Source: Diphasiastrum complanatum (lineage: Eukaryota; Streptophyta; Lycopodiopsida; Lycopodiales; Lycopodiaceae). Taken from it: DNA of 64,000 bases. Of the stretch, positions 14,481 to 26,138 are shown in pieces; within the stretch, counting starts at the first letter, position 1, and each line of letters starts with the position of its first letter. Location of the stretch: the NCBI GenBank assembly GCA_029204225.1, contig CM055113.1:18507746-18571745 (forward strand). The letters run 5' to 3'. Under the pieces are notes generated by a model, which made no database searches, was not told the DNA's origin, and worked only from the letters and a program-made list of their open reading frames with translations. Both the position numbers and the translations under genes were made by a program.

Positions 14481-15655
14481 ATGGCATAGTCTCTTGTGCC
14501 ATAGAGTGTCTGGCGAATCATGATGAGTCTAATGCATTTGACGTACCTTCAAGTGATACGAATTGACTTTTCTTCTACCTTGAGTGATCAGAGTACTGGT
14601 ACTTGCATCAACAACGTTGCATGCTTCGTCTAAGAACGTTACACGCATCTCTACATCAGCTATTCTTGCCACTGATAACAAGTCCTGTTGCAATGTAGGC
14701 ACGAACAAAACATCTTCAAGTTGTCTGTCTCTGCCATTTGTGTTGAGCCATAGTGAACCAATACCATTCACTAAGGTAGCTCATGAATCAAGGATTACAT
14801 CATGTGTGTTAGGTGTTGACACTGCACACATGTCTGCACAGACGTAGGCGGTCGAATTACCATGATTCGATCTTTCTTCGTCCATCTTTGAGCTTTCTGG
14901 CTCCTCGACATAGGACGAACTATTATTGTTCTCCTGTCTGCTTTGACCTGATTTGTTTCTTGGGTTCAGGCGGCATTCCATGGCTGCATGACCCTTCTTG
15001 TGACAGTGGATCATACTCAATTTTTGGATTAAGCCAACACGAATCGGCAATATGTCCTTCGCAGTGGCATCTCATGCATGTCTTCTTGTCTCCACTTTGC
15101 TGTTTCGACCTTCTTTTATTCTTCCATTTGCCTTTGCTGGTTCCTTCTGCTTGTTGATCACGGTCCTGCTTTCGATCTAACTCCCTCTTAGGCTTGAATT
15201 GTTTCTTTGTCTTCTCCTTGTTACTGTAGAGAGCTTGGTCAGAAGCATCTTTATGATCAAGGTGCTCTCAAGCCTCGACTATTTCTTGAATCTCGACAAT
15301 TGTCTTTTCGAGTGTCATTGTAGGATTCTATGCTAGTAGTGTTCTGGGCTCTCAATAGATAAGTGAGCTGCTTCTATGCTGACACTACATTTTTTGCTCC
15401 AGAATTGTGTAGTGAAAGAAATAGATCCTTCATCTTCCTAACAAAAGAAATGAGGCCTTTGCCATCGCACTACAGGTTTGTTAGCTGATCCTCAAGCATC
15501 ATTATCTGACTACGTAATTTCATCTGAAATCTTGTGAGTAGAGTATCCCACATCTCTTTTGCTTTAGAGAGTGTAGCCAGGTCAAGAGTTAGGCTATCCT
15601 TGCTGGATGATGATAACAAGGCTACTGCCTTGTCATTCTTCTCCCTCCATTCGCA

Positions 15656-16561
<906 letters not shown>

Positions 16562-16754
16562 CACATCGAGGATGAGAATCCCAAATGCGCATTCTAGATG
16601 GGAATTTTATGGTAATTTTTATTGGATGTTCATCTATGGGTGGTGAGCAAGTTTTTGCTCCTTTAATTTTACTTACACTATGGAGATATAGTTATTAACT
16701 AGGGTGTTTGATGTGTGTGCATGTTTTCCTATTTGTTTTTCGTAATGTGTTTTC

Positions 16755-17141
16755 TTATGTATGAAGAAGAAAAGCACGCTTGTTGATTTGGGAATATTGA
16801 GAATCAAAGGTAGCAAGCATGTTAGGGTCTTCAATGAAAGATAAGAACATAGTGGCTCCATCAATGCTAGTTGTGCTAGAAAAATGTACATCATAATGAA
16901 TCAATTCTAGAGGAGATGATTTCCTTGTGAGAGATTTTGAAAAGGGAAGCTTATGTGATTTAGCCAAAGCGTAAGACCTGCATACAAAATCCACCTTTTC
17001 CAAGCTTTTAGGTAGTCCAAGAGCTATCTCACCCTTTGCCATAGTTTCCAATGACTTGAGATTGACATGCCCAAGCCTTTTATGCCAAATCTCCACCTTT
17101 GAAACTTCTTCCTTGGCACTCATCACAAGATTAGAAGACAT
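16755..17141 (-). pseudogene. Copia B GAG-pre-integrase and integrase start
   Basis: It reads WHKRLGHVNLKSLETM, the His-His part of the zinc-binding pre-integrase domain. One Cys of the second pair is changed (VCRSYALAKSHKLPF in place of C-x2-C). The first catalytic region reads LIHYDVHFS where HSDVCGP is usual. The frame runs out near 16755. Confidence 0.8.
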
Positions 17142-17229
17142 AGCACTTGCATATAAATTGAAAATTCTTCAATGCCTCACTCCAAAATCCACAACCTTAC
17201 CGTCCCTCTTGATCTTACAAGAATTTGCA

Positions 17230-18215
17230 TCAAAGTCTACCACAACAAACACTCAACAAATTCTTTGTAATAGAAGGCACATAAAGAACTTCGTCAAGTT
17301 TACTTTTCTTAGAAGATCCAATACAAATGGGGATAGGACCCACCCCTTCAACCTTGCATTCAAATTCATTAGCTATGAAGATGGATCTATTAGCATCAAG
17401 AAAAGAAAGTTGAGAAAAGTACTCTTTATGGCTAGTCATGTGGGAAGAAGCCCCACTCTCTCTCCACCATGGATCTTCACCTCTTAGACTTGATGATGAG
17501 AATGAAGACATCTGCACATGATTAGATTGTGCATTCTTTATTTTGAAACATTCGGATGCATAGTGGCCCATCTTGCCACAATAAAAGCATTTGATCTTGC
17601 TTTTATCCTTCTTGGTTTTGACTTTGCTCGAGGATGGAGTTGAGGACGTGTCTCCACCTTCCTTGGGCTGATCCTTGTAGCTCCTCTTTGCCTTACCCTT
17701 TCCCTTGCCTTTGATGAAACATGGATTTGTCTCCATCTTCCTGAATCTGCATGCTCCCAAGCTTGTGAAGCATGTATCCTTCCTGCAATACTCGGCCACT
17801 AGAACTCCTTGTAAATCTTCAATGCTAGGAAGATTACCCAAAATAGAGTAGGATTGAACAAGATAAGCATAATAATTATCTAACCCATTCATGATTTGGA
17901 CAAGTTCGCCCTCCTTTATGCCATGACCAATGCAAGACAACTCTCTATTCAAGTCTTTGACTCTTAGAACAAAAGATTGTGCACCCTCTCTCTTTGGAAA
18001 GATTGAAGGATCTCCCATGCCTCTTGTGCAGAAGTACAACCACCTACTTCTTTAAGCAACTCATTAGAGACATTCCTCCTCCTCATTACCCAACACACTA
18101 TATTCATAAAATCTTGGAGTACTAAGATAGACTCCATCCTTACTTTCCACAAAAAATAATTTGAAGAATTATGTCTTTCATAAACTTCCAACAAATAGAC
18201 TCCAATTGAAGCCAC
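17230..18215 (-). pseudogene. Copia B gag, zinc knuckle and protease
   Basis: Gag starts near 18215 (MASIGVYLLEVYERHN) with the UBN2 words SSNYFLWKVRMES and SAQEAWEIL. A frame change near 17990 leads into VQSYSILGNLPSIEDLQGVL, a Lys-rich linker and the zinc knuckle CFYCGKMGHYASEC (C-x2-C-x4-H-x4-C, intact). The protease site reads WWRESGASSHMT, where the catalytic Asp of the usual DSGAS is Glu. The tail VLYVPSITKNLLSV is typical of this position in Copia polyproteins. Confidence 0.88.
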
Positions 18216-18977
18216 AACAAAAATCTTTGTGGTACAATAAGTTCACATATGTGAATGATGGTAAGAGATGAGCATAATGGTTTTTGGACCCTTATAGTGA
18301 TATACACAAAGTATTAGCATTATTTAGAAAGATCTTGATCACTTCCTCACCAATGTCAATAATACTTGAAAAATTGACCTTGCCTATTTCACTATGAATA
18401 AATACCTTTACTAATGACTTCAAAATCCTCTTTATCAGATCCAAACACTTCTTTAAGAATAAAAAAGGCCTAAATCACTCTTATCCTAAGATTTGGAAAG
18501 GATCAAAAGAGATTTGAAACAAAACCATGTCCCAATTTTTCACTCTATTGACAATTTCAGGAGAATCAAGATCAAACTTGGCTTTGATACAAGGTATGAA
18601 TGATCTGAAACTTTATGACACAGGTTAGGTGCCCTACCATGGTCTAAACATCATATCAATAGCCCTATCAAATGATTTTAGCTTTATTTGGCTTTAAAGA
18701 GATGCATCAAAAAGTTCAGTCTAGTCTCTTGATTCTAGCAATTTCTAGAAACACAATTTTGCAATACTTGCTAAATTGGTACCAACTCAAAGTTTATGGT
18801 TCTTCATGGTTTTTGAGCATAAAACATAGCAGAATGAAACCTAATGAACCTAAAAACTCCAGATATTTTCTTAGAATGAAGATGGAATAGCTTTGGATCC
18901 AATCAAGTCTTCGATTGCCACCAAAAAATCAAGAAAACTTGCTATTTTGAGATTGCAAAAGGTGAAAGCTTGGGTCC

Positions 18978-18990
18978 AGCTCTAATACCA
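18978..18990 (-). other. Primer-binding site of Copia B
   Basis: On the minus strand it reads TGGTATTAGAGCT, close to the plant Copia site TGGTATCAGAGC complementary to initiator tRNA-Met, directly after the LTR. Confidence 0.85.
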
Positions 18991-19635
18991 TGTTGGAAAA
19001 TCTGAAAATAAACCTTATTTGGATCCCATCAAGCATCAAGGATTGCATTTAGATCTATAAGATAGAATACTAGCACTCAATTCTAGCTTATTTGCATCTA
19101 AGTTGGCAAGAGCACTTGAATAAATCACTAACTAGCATTGAATGATCCCCACGGCCTGTCACATTTGTGAAAAGTATAGTACTTGATTCAAGTCGGATCC
19201 AAAAAATGAATTCAAAATATTAGACAATAATCATGCATCATTTCCACATAAACGAGAAGATTGCCAAAATTGCCAACAATTTTATTCTCACAAAAGTGGA
19301 AATAACTTATCATGAATTTACAAAGGATTCATCACATATATATACATCTCAGGTCTGACCTTCTAAGAGGGTTCTATCACTCTTAATCTCTCCCTAATCA
19401 TGTCTTGAATCAAGCTCCACTAGTTATGACATGATCTATGCATAATCACATGATTTACTCTACCAACTTCCATGATTGATGTATTCTCTTTCACAAGTGG
19501 ATGAACTCGAGTTTGAGGCTAAGAAATACAATGAGAGAGAAGGTCACATGCTCCTAAATATGTACACATAAATTTTATATGGTAAACAAGTCAAATGACC
19601 ATTTTACTATAGCTAGTTTTGCCAAATTTCTAACA
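18991..19635 (-). repeat. 5' LTR of Copia B (645 bp)
   Basis: In element orientation it begins TGTTAGAAATTTGG and ends TTTCCAACA, so the ends form a TGTTRGAAA inverted repeat with canonical TG...CA. The PBS follows with no spacer. Confidence 0.85.
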
Positions 19636-20699
19636 GTCAAGATGTCACACTTTATGGCTAACCTTTTAAAGAATCTCCAAATACTTAAGCAATAAATTTT
19701 GGGAATTAAACCTATAAATCTAAAATTTATGACTTGGAATCAAAACATATTTCATAGGCAACAAACAAACAAAATTTAGGTTTGGCATGGGATGAAAGAT
19801 ATTAGGAAAAAAAATTTGTGATCATTGATCCAAACAACACTTTAATGTTCCAAAACATCTGGCGAGATTTAAGATATGAGACTTATAGGATGATTAGGAA
19901 TAACTTTGTGTCATGTCTACTCAATCGGTTGGTGTTGCTTATCCTCCATAAATGAATACCTAGAGAGTTATATAATGACATACAATTGAGGCTTGTTGAC
20001 AATTATAGATTACACGTAAACATTCAAAGGGTAAACTATCCCAACTTATACATACTACGATTACACTATTTGTACAAATTCTGCCATAAAAAATTCATTA
20101 CTTTTGATTACCCACAAATTGGATAGTTATAGAAAATTTGAAGAATGTTATGAGTCTTGCTTTCAAAAAAAAGAGTAACAACCTGAAAAATAACCCAATC
20201 TTGATTGAAATCGAGAACATGACTTTCGGGAGAAAGAATTTGATGGTAATTTCCAAACAACAAACCCCCCTTCCCTTCTCTCCAAAAAAAAAAAAATCCG
20301 TGTTTCTATTTTTACTCCCTTCTACATGACTGTCATCTCAGTATTGCAAGAATTGGCATCTCCAAGAAAAGAGACAATTTTCTAGGTTTATGTAAAAATT
20401 GGAAATCGAATAGGGGTGCTTGTAAGAAGTTATAGTTGATGCCTAGACGGTCAATTATGCCTAGTTTCCAGGTTTTGCAAAGAAACTAAAGTCTTTATCT
20501 TTCCACTTCCTAATTAGATTCACCCAAGTGATCACATTAAAAAACATATCGACAAGCTTTGACATTTAAAATTTTGTTAGCACATCAAGAACTTGAGTAT
20601 TACGATAGGCTTTATGAGCTTCTATTTGAATTGATTAATCAATAGTATCAGCTTATCATAAAAAGAAAGGACATAAGTCATCATTTTAGCTATGAATAC
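19636..20699. other. AT-rich stretch without recognisable gene
   Basis: About 1 kb between the Copia B LTR and the next LTR. It holds poly-A and poly-T tracts and no conserved domain in any frame. Confidence 0.5.
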
Positions 20700-21390
20700 A
20701 TGTCATTTGTCAGAACAAGTTAGTTTGTTGTCAGTGTCCACTTTCTGGGAGGATTTGTCAATGGTTGATATCTTTGAATTTGATTTGTCGATGTTCATTT
20801 CTTATGACCAATAGTTTGGGGCTTATTGTCATGTGCTGCATGTAATTAGCCCATGAGCTTACTAATGAATTGCCAAATATAGCCATGGAGCTATATTAGA
20901 CTAAAATTAGTCATTAAGATTGTTATTAAAGAGGCTCGGACAACCTCGCTATATTTGTGAATAGCGGACTTGTAATAATGGTTGTAAGGCCCAAATTAGC
21001 CAAATAAGGCCCCAAACTTATAGTAGAGTCACAAATGACCACTATAAATAGCTGAGGTCATGCTAAATTTGGAGGTTATTGTTCATTTTTGTAATTTGGT
21101 TTCTAAGAGATCTTGGAACTTCTCTTTGAGAGCTTTCTTGATGGAAGAAAGTGGTTCATGTGCCTACAATCACATGAGAGCTTAGATCATGCTCTAGCTA
21201 TAGGTCCTACCTTATGAATGATCATTAATCATTAATAAAGAATCCTTGCTTTGCCTATTTTGGTGAAGTTTTGCTATCTTTGTCTAGTTTCTTGATTTCT
21301 TGAGTATTTTCTTGATTTCTTTCATTTTCATTGTAATTTGATGCTCATGAATGGATCAGATGTTTTAATGCTAAGGTTGGCACATATCAA
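20700..21390 (+). repeat. Probable LTR with adjacent PBS, left end uncertain
   Basis: The sequence ends ...CACATATCA and is followed four bases later by TGGCATCAGAGC (21394-21405), a near match to the initiator tRNA-Met primer site. The preceding 650 bases have LTR-like features, such as TATAAATAG near 21043 and a poly-A-type signal in ATTAATAAAGAATCC. No coding region follows because the minus-strand Copia A copy 2 LTR begins 50 bases further on. Confidence 0.6.
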
Positions 21391-21438
21391 TTTTGGCATC
21401 AGAGCATTAGATCTGATGAGAATCGATGAGGGTGATAT

Positions 21439-21450
21439 GCTCTGATACCA
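21439..21450 (-). other. Minus-strand primer-binding site beyond the Copia A copy 2 3' LTR
   Basis: The minus strand reads TGGTATCAGAGC, a perfect match to the canonical initiator tRNA-Met site, two bases beyond an LTR end CTCATCAG. A PBS downstream of a 3' LTR means this LTR was once the 5' LTR of another unit. Confidence 0.85.
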
Positions 21451-21452
21451 CA

Positions 21453-22388
21453 CTGATGAGATATAGAATAGAAGAAATCGCGAAACAGTCATGACAACGA
21501 CGATCCTCTTGCGATTCGGATGGAGTTCAGATGCGATCGCTGGACACTGCCAGCTGAATCACTCCTACAATCCTCCAGAATGTAGTCAGGCACTGCTGAT
21601 CTACGTTTAAAAAATTAATGCAACATTCAACATAGTTTCAACTAAGGTGCGGAATTAAAATGAACAAGGAGACTTAGACACACGAATAATAGTAAATGCA
21701 TTTGCATTTGAGATCAGACACAACTGGAAAATCATCTATATTGATCTTTCTCTAATTTTTTCAAGCACTGCATGCAAATCCACGCAGCAGTGCGTTGATG
21801 TGAGAGAAACACGGTTCTCTCATGAGTAGTCGTCTCGCTTTACTAGCGGACAGTTGGATCTACAGATCCTAGACATAATTGTCTTCGCACGCAGGCGGAC
21901 ATGTATTCTGTAATTTCATTTTGATTGCTTACTAGCATTAGACTACTTCATTACACTGTATGTGTGTTCTGTCTCTTTTTGTGCCAAGTATCATCCAGTA
22001 AGTATATAGTTGCTCTTTGTAACTTTAAGATTAGAGTGATTAAGCATCTACAACTAATTGGGAAATTACAGGATTGGCGAACCTAGATTGTATCTGCTGA
22101 CATCATGCTATCAGATCAGACATCTATACTTCTAGGTACTTGTGATCTTTTTTGGTACTCTTTGGAGCGTGAGGGCAAAAAGTCTTTCGTGACATTTTTG
22201 TGTCTCGCGTCGTTGGTTTCGTTTCCGTCGTCTGACTTTCTCGTGCTTGACCGCAAAAGATTCTCGTTCGTGTCTTCCTGTCAGGTGTTCGCAAAACTTT
22301 CGTGTTTCGTGTCTCTTGACTTTTGTGTTCACGAACATCTTCGTCAGGCAGAGGGCTGAAAGCTAGCAAAGCTTTGTAATTAGAAACA
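21453..22388 (-). repeat. 3' LTR of Copia A copy 2
   Basis: About 936 bp, related to the LTRs at 11014, 15656, 25537 and 48984. Shared words include TACTAGCGGAC, GACATGTATTCTGTA and CATCTACAACTAAT. The start (minus) is TGTTTCTAATTAC just after CTGAAGAAACAAAA. Confidence 0.85.
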
Positions 22389-23750
22389 TTTTGTTTCTTC
22401 AGCTTCCTCTCAAAGCATGATAGCTTTATGATCCCGAGACTGCTCCTTTGTCTCTCAAAGAGTCCTTTGTCCAGGGCTTTGGTGAAGATGTCAACAACCA
22501 TGTCTTTCATTTCGATGAAGGTGGTCTGTAGCATCCTCTTTTCAATTAGATCCCTAATCAAGTGATACTTGATCGCAGTATGCTTCGTTCTCGAATGAAA
22601 CACAGGATCTTTCATTAGATGTATTGCAGAGGTCTTGTCCATCTGCAAGACCAGAGGCTCGTTTCTTGTTTTGTCCAATTCGTCCAAGAACTGCCTTAGC
22701 CAGATTATCTCGTTGGCCATCTTCACTGTTGCAACGTACTTTGCTTCGCAGAATGACTGGGCCACAATGGTCTGCTTTTTGTTGACCCAGAGAACTGCTG
22801 CTCCTGATGCGATGGTGCATCCTCCTAAGACGCTTTTACAATCATCCTTGAGAGATGCCCAACTAGCATCGTTGTAGGAAAGTATCCTGAAACCTGCATC
22901 ATGACAATAGCACAAGCCATAATCCCTCATTGAATGAAGATATTGCAAAATCCGTTTTGCAATCTTCCAATGTGTCGAGCCTGGATTCCTGCAAAATTGG
23001 CTCATCCTGAACACTGCATTAGCAATATCAGGGTGTGTGTTGTCAGCAAGGTACATCAGTGATCCTATCAGCTTCCTGTAAGGTGTGAGCTGCATCTGTT
23101 CTCTCTCTTCCTTAGTCTTCGAACAGTCATCATTTGTCAACACCGTCCCTACGAGCATTGGAGTATTCGCTACTTTGCAGTTCAGCATCCCAAACTCCTC
23201 TAGGATCTTCTGGGTGTATTTGGACTGGTGAAGGTATAACTTACCTCCCTCATAGTCTCTTTCAATTTGTAAGCCTAGGTAACACCTGGCTTCTCCCAGA
23301 TCCACCATCTCAAAATGTTTCCAGATGTTTGTCTTCACTTCAGTGATCAGCTGTTCACTCCTGCAAAGTATCGAAGTGTCATCTACATATACAGCTACAA
23401 TGATGATCTGTCCATCTGTAACTCTGACATATACATTGGAATTAGCCAACAGAGGCTTGAATCCTAATGATTTCAAGGCTTGATCTTTCTTCTTGTACCA
23501 TTGTTGGACTGATTGTTTCAGACCGTAGATGCTTTTGTGCATTCTGCATGCGTAGTTAGGAAGTGAATTCGAAACATATTCTGGGAGTTGATCCATGTAG
23601 ACCTCTTCATCTAGTTCACCATGCAAGAAGGCTATCTTTTCGTCCACAATGTGGATCCTAAGGTCATAAGTTGTTGCATATGCAAATAACAGACGTAGGG
23701 ACAAATGTTTAACGATAGGAGAGAAGGTTTCAAAGTAGTCAATACCATAT
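22389..23750 (-). pseudogene. Copia A copy 2 reverse transcriptase and RNase H, long open frame
   Basis: From about 23704 the frame is open through RT and RNase H and on into the LTR to 22124 (526 codons). RT shows VYVDDTSILC and SIYGLKQSVQQWYKKKD. RNase H shows YNDASWA (Asp kept in DAS), SFCEAKYVA (Glu kept) and QMDKTSAI. Hydrophobic spacing is well kept, so this is the best preserved pol of the family here. The N-terminus of RT is separated by the 23765-24050 insert. Confidence 0.88.
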
Positions 23751-23764
23751 CTTTGAGAGAAACC

Positions 23765-24050
23765 GGGTAATTGACGCTATGGTCGATGCCAGACAAAATA
23801 TTGCAAAAAAATTTTTTCTGCAATTCTTACCGTGATGGCAAAAATTGTGGAAAGTTTCCACTTTTTTTCCCACAATTTTGTTCGCAATTTTTCACAATTT
23901 TGTCTGCAATTTTGTCCACAACTTTCCGCAAATTTCTCCGCAATTTGCAACAATTTTTGGCATGTCTAAAAATTGCAGAATTTTTTTCTGCAGTTTTGTC
24001 TACGATTCCTACCATCACGGGAGAAATTGCGGAAAACTTTTTGTTCGCTA
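23765..24050. repeat. About 285-bp insertion of degenerate GCAATTTT-type repeats
   Basis: The flanks (TTTGAGAGAAACC and TTCGCTATCAGTC) align with uninterrupted RT sequence in copy 1 (near 13080). The insert is built from variants of GCAATTTT, CACAATTTTG and CCGCAA. Two diverged direct repeats of about 38 bp lie near its ends (ATTCTTACCGTGATGG and ATTCCTACCATCACGG). No coding capacity. Confidence 0.75.
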
Positions 24051-24054
24051 TCAG

Positions 24055-25390
24055 TCTTGCCTTCTATTTTGTGATGTTCCCATCTGGTCCGTATTTGAGC
24101 TTGAAAACCCATTTGGATTTGACAGTCTTGCGCTTATGTGGTAATGGCTCCAATGTCCATACCTGGTTCTTCCTCATGGACTCCATCTCTTCGTTCATGG
24201 CTTGGATCCATCCGTCTTTTTCTAGACTTTCAATTGCTTTCTCGAATGTCTGTGGTTCACCACTGAATCCGCAGAACTCTTTTGATATGGAAGCTGAGCT
24301 GCCTAGCACATATCTTGCTTGCGCTCTTTGTGGTCTTGTCGACCTTCTAGGAGGTCCTCCTGGAACAACTATGTCCTTGTCTTTGTTTGCTCTGCTTGGT
24401 CCGGAACCATCTTGGTTTATAGGAACTACGGCAAGAGGTTGCCTCTCAAATCTTTCTTCTTCTGATTTGTCGTTTGAATGGGAGACGACTCAAAATTCTT
24501 TGTTTTCGTGTTCGTCCTCTGCTATCTCTTTCATTGGCAGCAGGTCATAGTATTGTCTCTCCATAACTTCGTAGCTGACAGGATCGTCATTGGTCATTGT
24601 CCTGTTCTCATCAAATCTGACATCTCTCACTGTCTTCACAGTGTTCGTGTCTATCATGTAGACTCTGTAGTATGACGAATTGTTGTCATGACCTACCAGA
24701 AATCCCTGCTCGGCTTTCTCATCAAGCTTCTTTTGAAGCTTATCAGGAATATGTGCATAAGCTGCACAGCCAAAGATTCTAACGTGAGACAGGTTGGGCT
24801 TTCTACCCCACCATAGCTTGTGTGGTGTCGTGTGAGGGACACCAGACTTGCATGTCCTGTTCTGGATGTATGCGGTTGTAGCTACTGCTTCAGCCCACAG
24901 TACCCTTGGAGACTTCGAGTAGGCCATCATCCATCTGGCTGCTTCCATCAGGGTCCTGTTTTTCCGTTCAGCAACACCATTGTGCTGCGGTGTGTAGGCT
25001 GCAGTCCTTCTGTGAATGATGCCACAATCATTGTAGAAGTCAGTGAAGCGATTCGAGATGTATTCGCCACCTCGATATGTTCTGATCTGCTTCACTTTAT
25101 TTCTTGTACATCTTTCAGCCCAATTCACATATTCTGTGAATTTATCAAGTGCATCAAATTTATTCTGAATAAAATACACTCTGGCAAATTTGCTATAGTC
25201 ATCAATGAAGGTTATATAATACTTTGAACCTCCTATTGAGATCACGTTGAATGGTCCGCAGATGTCAGAATGCACCAGCTCCAGAATCTTGGTCGTTCTG
25301 TAGTCATGTCTTTGATGAATGGAGTGCGCGACATCTTGCCCTTCAAACATGCATCACAAGTGGTCAAACTGGTTGTATTCGAGATGCTGA
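24055..25390 (-). pseudogene. Copia A copy 2 integrase and RT N-terminus
   Basis: An open frame of 286 codons (25350-24490) carries HSDICGPF, then IRTYRGGEY and PQHNGVAERKNRT. The catalytic triad is Asp, Tyr, Glu: the middle Asp has become Tyr through GAT to TAT, so the enzyme should be inactive although the frame is open. The region to 24055 continues with the linker and VWTLEPLPHKRK of the RT N-terminus in another frame. Confidence 0.9.
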
Positions 25391-25536
25391 CCTGTTGGCT
25401 GATTCTGACGAATCTCCAAGATACTTAGACAGAGCAACTCAAGAGCACCTCTCACCTTAGACCGAGGAGGACTCTGAGAAGACGAGACTAACGAAGACTG
25501 AGAGTCGAGTATGAGAGCCGAGAAATGCTAGTTAGG

Positions 25537-26138
25537 AATCTCACGAGTAGTAGTCTCGCTTCACTAGCGGACAATAGGATCTTCTGATACTAGATAGAAT
25601 TATCTTCTCGCACGCAGGTAGAGCTTCTGTCTGCGTTCGTCTTGATTGCTTACTAGCATCAGACTTCTTCAGTGTCTCTTAGTTACACTCTGTGTGTATC
25701 TTGTTCTGATATGTGTCAAGTATTATCCAGTAAGCACGGTCTCTAAGATTAGAGTGATTATACATCTACAACTAATCAGGAAATTACAAGAGTGACAAAT
25801 TAGCCACGACCTAGGAAGTATCTGCTGATGTCATGTCATCAGGTCGGATCTCTGTATGGGTACTTGCGTGATCTTTGGTGGTACTCCTTGGAGCACGAGG
25901 ACAGAACGAGTTTCGTTTCCACCGTTGGTTTCACTTACCTCGTCTGCCTTTCTCTCTTGTTGGACCATAAAGGAATCTCGTTCGTGGATCCTTCGTGTTC
26001 ACGAACCGTTCGTCTTTGTCTCCGTTGACTTTCGTGTTCGCGAAACTCTTCGTGTTTCCTGTCTCCAGATGTTTGAGTTCGCGAACATCTTCGTCAAGTG
26101 AAGGACTGAAGGCTAGCAAGGCTTTGTAATCAGAAACA
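25537..26138 (-). repeat. 5' LTR copy of Copia A copy 2, truncated
   Basis: About 600 bp aligns with the family A LTR (CGAGTAGTAGTCTCGCTTC, CATCTACAACTAATC). The inner ~150 bases (25390-25536) do not align with the LTR or with gag and may be filler DNA. The word TTCGCGAAC occurs twice, at 26039 and 26079. Confidence 0.8.

Larger units (their letters stand above)
16755..19635 (-). mobile_element. Ty1/Copia retrotransposon B, 5' half
   Basis: A minus-strand element with a clear 5' LTR (18991-19635), a PBS next to it, a 760-bp leader, gag, zinc knuckle, protease and the start of integrase. It is cut near 16755 inside integrase; reverse transcriptase, RNase H and the 3' LTR are absent from the window. 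The 16559-16754 stretch has no recognisable coding sequence. Confidence 0.9.
21453..26138 (-). mobile_element. Ty1/Copia retrotransposon, family A copy 2
   Basis: It has LTRs at both ends (21453-22388 and about 25537-26138) and pol between them. Gag, protease and the PBS are deleted between the integrase N-terminus near 25400 and the 5' LTR. An insert of about 285 bp interrupts reverse transcriptase. A few bases beyond the 5' LTR (26139-26155) match the 3' end of pol, so another copy once lay upstream in tandem. Confidence 0.88.
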
